A DNA stretch of 64,000 nucleotides, from positions 124,001 to 188,000 of the forward strand of contig JAJXWH010000001.1 in NCBI GenBank assembly GCA_021781745.1, read 5' to 3'. Position numbers and translations under genes: made by a program. This DNA comes from Bacillota bacterium. Lineage in GTDB: Bacteria; Bacillota; Clostridia; Clostridiales; Clostridiaceae. The notes beneath the pieces are model-generated. The model made no database searches. It was given only the letters and a program-made list of their open reading frames with translations, and was not told the DNA's origin. Shown here piece after piece: positions 63,377 to 64,000 of this stretch. Numbering within the stretch: the stretch's first letter is position 1; every line of letters begins with the position of its first letter.

Positions 63377-64000
63377 ATGGTAGAAAAATTAAAAGAATTT
63401 ACTAAGAGAAGTTTTTCTAACAGTCCGAAGGCAAAAATTATGATTGGAGCAGTTGTTATTGTTGCTATAATTGCTACTGCTGTGACGATGAGTATGAGAA
63501 AAGTACTCGTAATAGATATAGACGGCAAAGAAGAGACTTTTGTCACGTACAAAGGGACTGTTAAAGATGTGTTGCAGGAAAAAGGAATAGAAGTATCTCC
63601 AAAAGATAAGCTGCAGCCATCATTAGAATCCAAAGTATCTGAAAAAGAGCTTATAAAGTTGAAAAGAGCTGTTCCAGTAAATATTAGTGTAAATGGCACT
63701 AACTTGGAAATACAAACAGCAGAGAATAATGTTGGAGATATGCTAGACGCAGAAGAAGAAAATTTAAAAGAACAAGGAATTGAAATCGATAAAGATGTGG
63801 ACGAGGTATATCCTTCATTAGATTCAGAAGTACAGGAAAACTTAAATGTGAAGGTTGTCAAAGTTGAAGCAAAGGATGTTGTTGAAAAACAACCAATTAA
63901 ATTTGACACCGTGGTAGAGAAAGATGAAAATCTTGACAAGAGTGTTAAAAAAGTTAAAACTGAGGGAACTGATGGAGAAAAGGAAGTAACATATAAAGTA
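63377..64000 (+). CDS. YabE/RpfB-like surface protein with DUF348 repeats (3' partial)
   Basis: The frame is open to the right edge; 208 codons are visible. The ATG follows AAAGGAGGG. After a basic stretch there is a membrane anchor (IMIGAVVIVAIIATAVTMSM), then two DUF348 ubiquitin-like repeats (VLVIDIDGKEETFVTYKGTV, and VNISVNGTNLEIQTAENNVG). The end at VVEKDENLDKSVKKVKTEG looks like the start of a G5 domain. Related proteins carry a 3D or lytic domain and act in cell-wall turnover or resuscitation. The catalytic part is beyond the window. Confidence 0.85.
   Translation, partial: MVEKLKEFTKRSFSNSPKAKIMIGAVVIVAIIATAVTMSMRKVLVIDIDGKEETFVTYKGTVKDVLQEKGIEVSPKDKLQPSLESKVSEKELIKLKRAVPVNISVNGTNLEIQTAENNVGDMLDAEEENLKEQGIEIDKDVDEVYPSLDSEVQENLNVKVVKVEAKDVVEKQPIKFDTVVEKDENLDKSVKKVKTEGTDGEKEVTYKV

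Noticed and set aside
63298..63939. A 213-codon open frame on the minus strand, very rich in S, T and F
   Set aside because: It is antisense to the YabE-like gene, which has a promoter, ribosome binding site and recognisable domains. The minus frame has no domain and no start signals.

Overview
The window is low-G+C DNA, mostly coding, with strong AGGAGG-type ribosome binding sites, several TTG and GTG starts, a sporulation gene (yunB) and clostridial-type flagellar genes, including a fused fliR-flhB. It looks like chromosome of a motile, spore-forming Clostridium of the sensu stricto group. This is judged from gene content and sequence style; no database was searched. No rRNA, tRNA or CRISPR was seen.

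Region 1 (1-16.3 kb) is a flagellin glycosylation island that ends in a flagellin gene. It holds a ThDP-dependent enzyme cut by the left edge, two FkbM methyltransferases, two radical SAM/SPASM proteins, an NAD-dependent sugar epimerase/reductase, a NovU/TylC3-type sugar C-methyltransferase and an RfbH-type 3-dehydrase. It also has two family 2 glycosyltransferases and a Maf/DUF115 flagellin glycosyltransferase. ThDP enzyme plus RfbH recalls yersiniose-type branched 3,6-dideoxyhexose synthesis, so an unusual branched deoxysugar on flagellin is the main metabolic hypothesis. The island is decayed between 9.6 and 11.4 kb, where two back-to-back IS66 ends sit beside a wrecked second copy of the Maf gene.

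Region 2 (16.3-39.9 kb) is one long flagellar operon: flgB-flgC-fliE-fliF-fliG-fliH-fliI-fliJ-fliK-flgD-TIGR02530-flgE-flbD-fliL-fliO-fliP-fliQ-fliR/flhB-flhA-flhF-flhG-pilZ-fliA-two small membrane proteins-flgF/G-flgG. Its leader carries a c-di-GMP-I riboswitch followed by a terminator, with a visible antiterminator alternative. A PilZ protein is encoded in the same operon, so c-di-GMP appears to act both on operon transcription and on a protein effector. motA, motB, fliM and fliN are not in the window.

Region 3 (40-64 kb) is housekeeping: CBS-domain pyrophosphatase, Ca2+-type P-ATPase, DNA polymerase IV, Cof-type phosphatase, PHP hydrolase, acylphosphatase, NDP kinase, class A PBP, YunB, a chemotaxis receptor, hypoxanthine phosphoribosyltransferase, HflX with a JAMM-like N-terminal domain, a nucleotidyltransferase, a MocR regulator, a YigZ protein and the start of a YabE/RpfB-like protein cut by the right edge. 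Three convergent gene junctions carry 175-260 bp imperfect palindromes with a shared core. Many intergenic gaps carry a second, shorter palindromic repeat family built on AATTGT/TTAACTG motifs.
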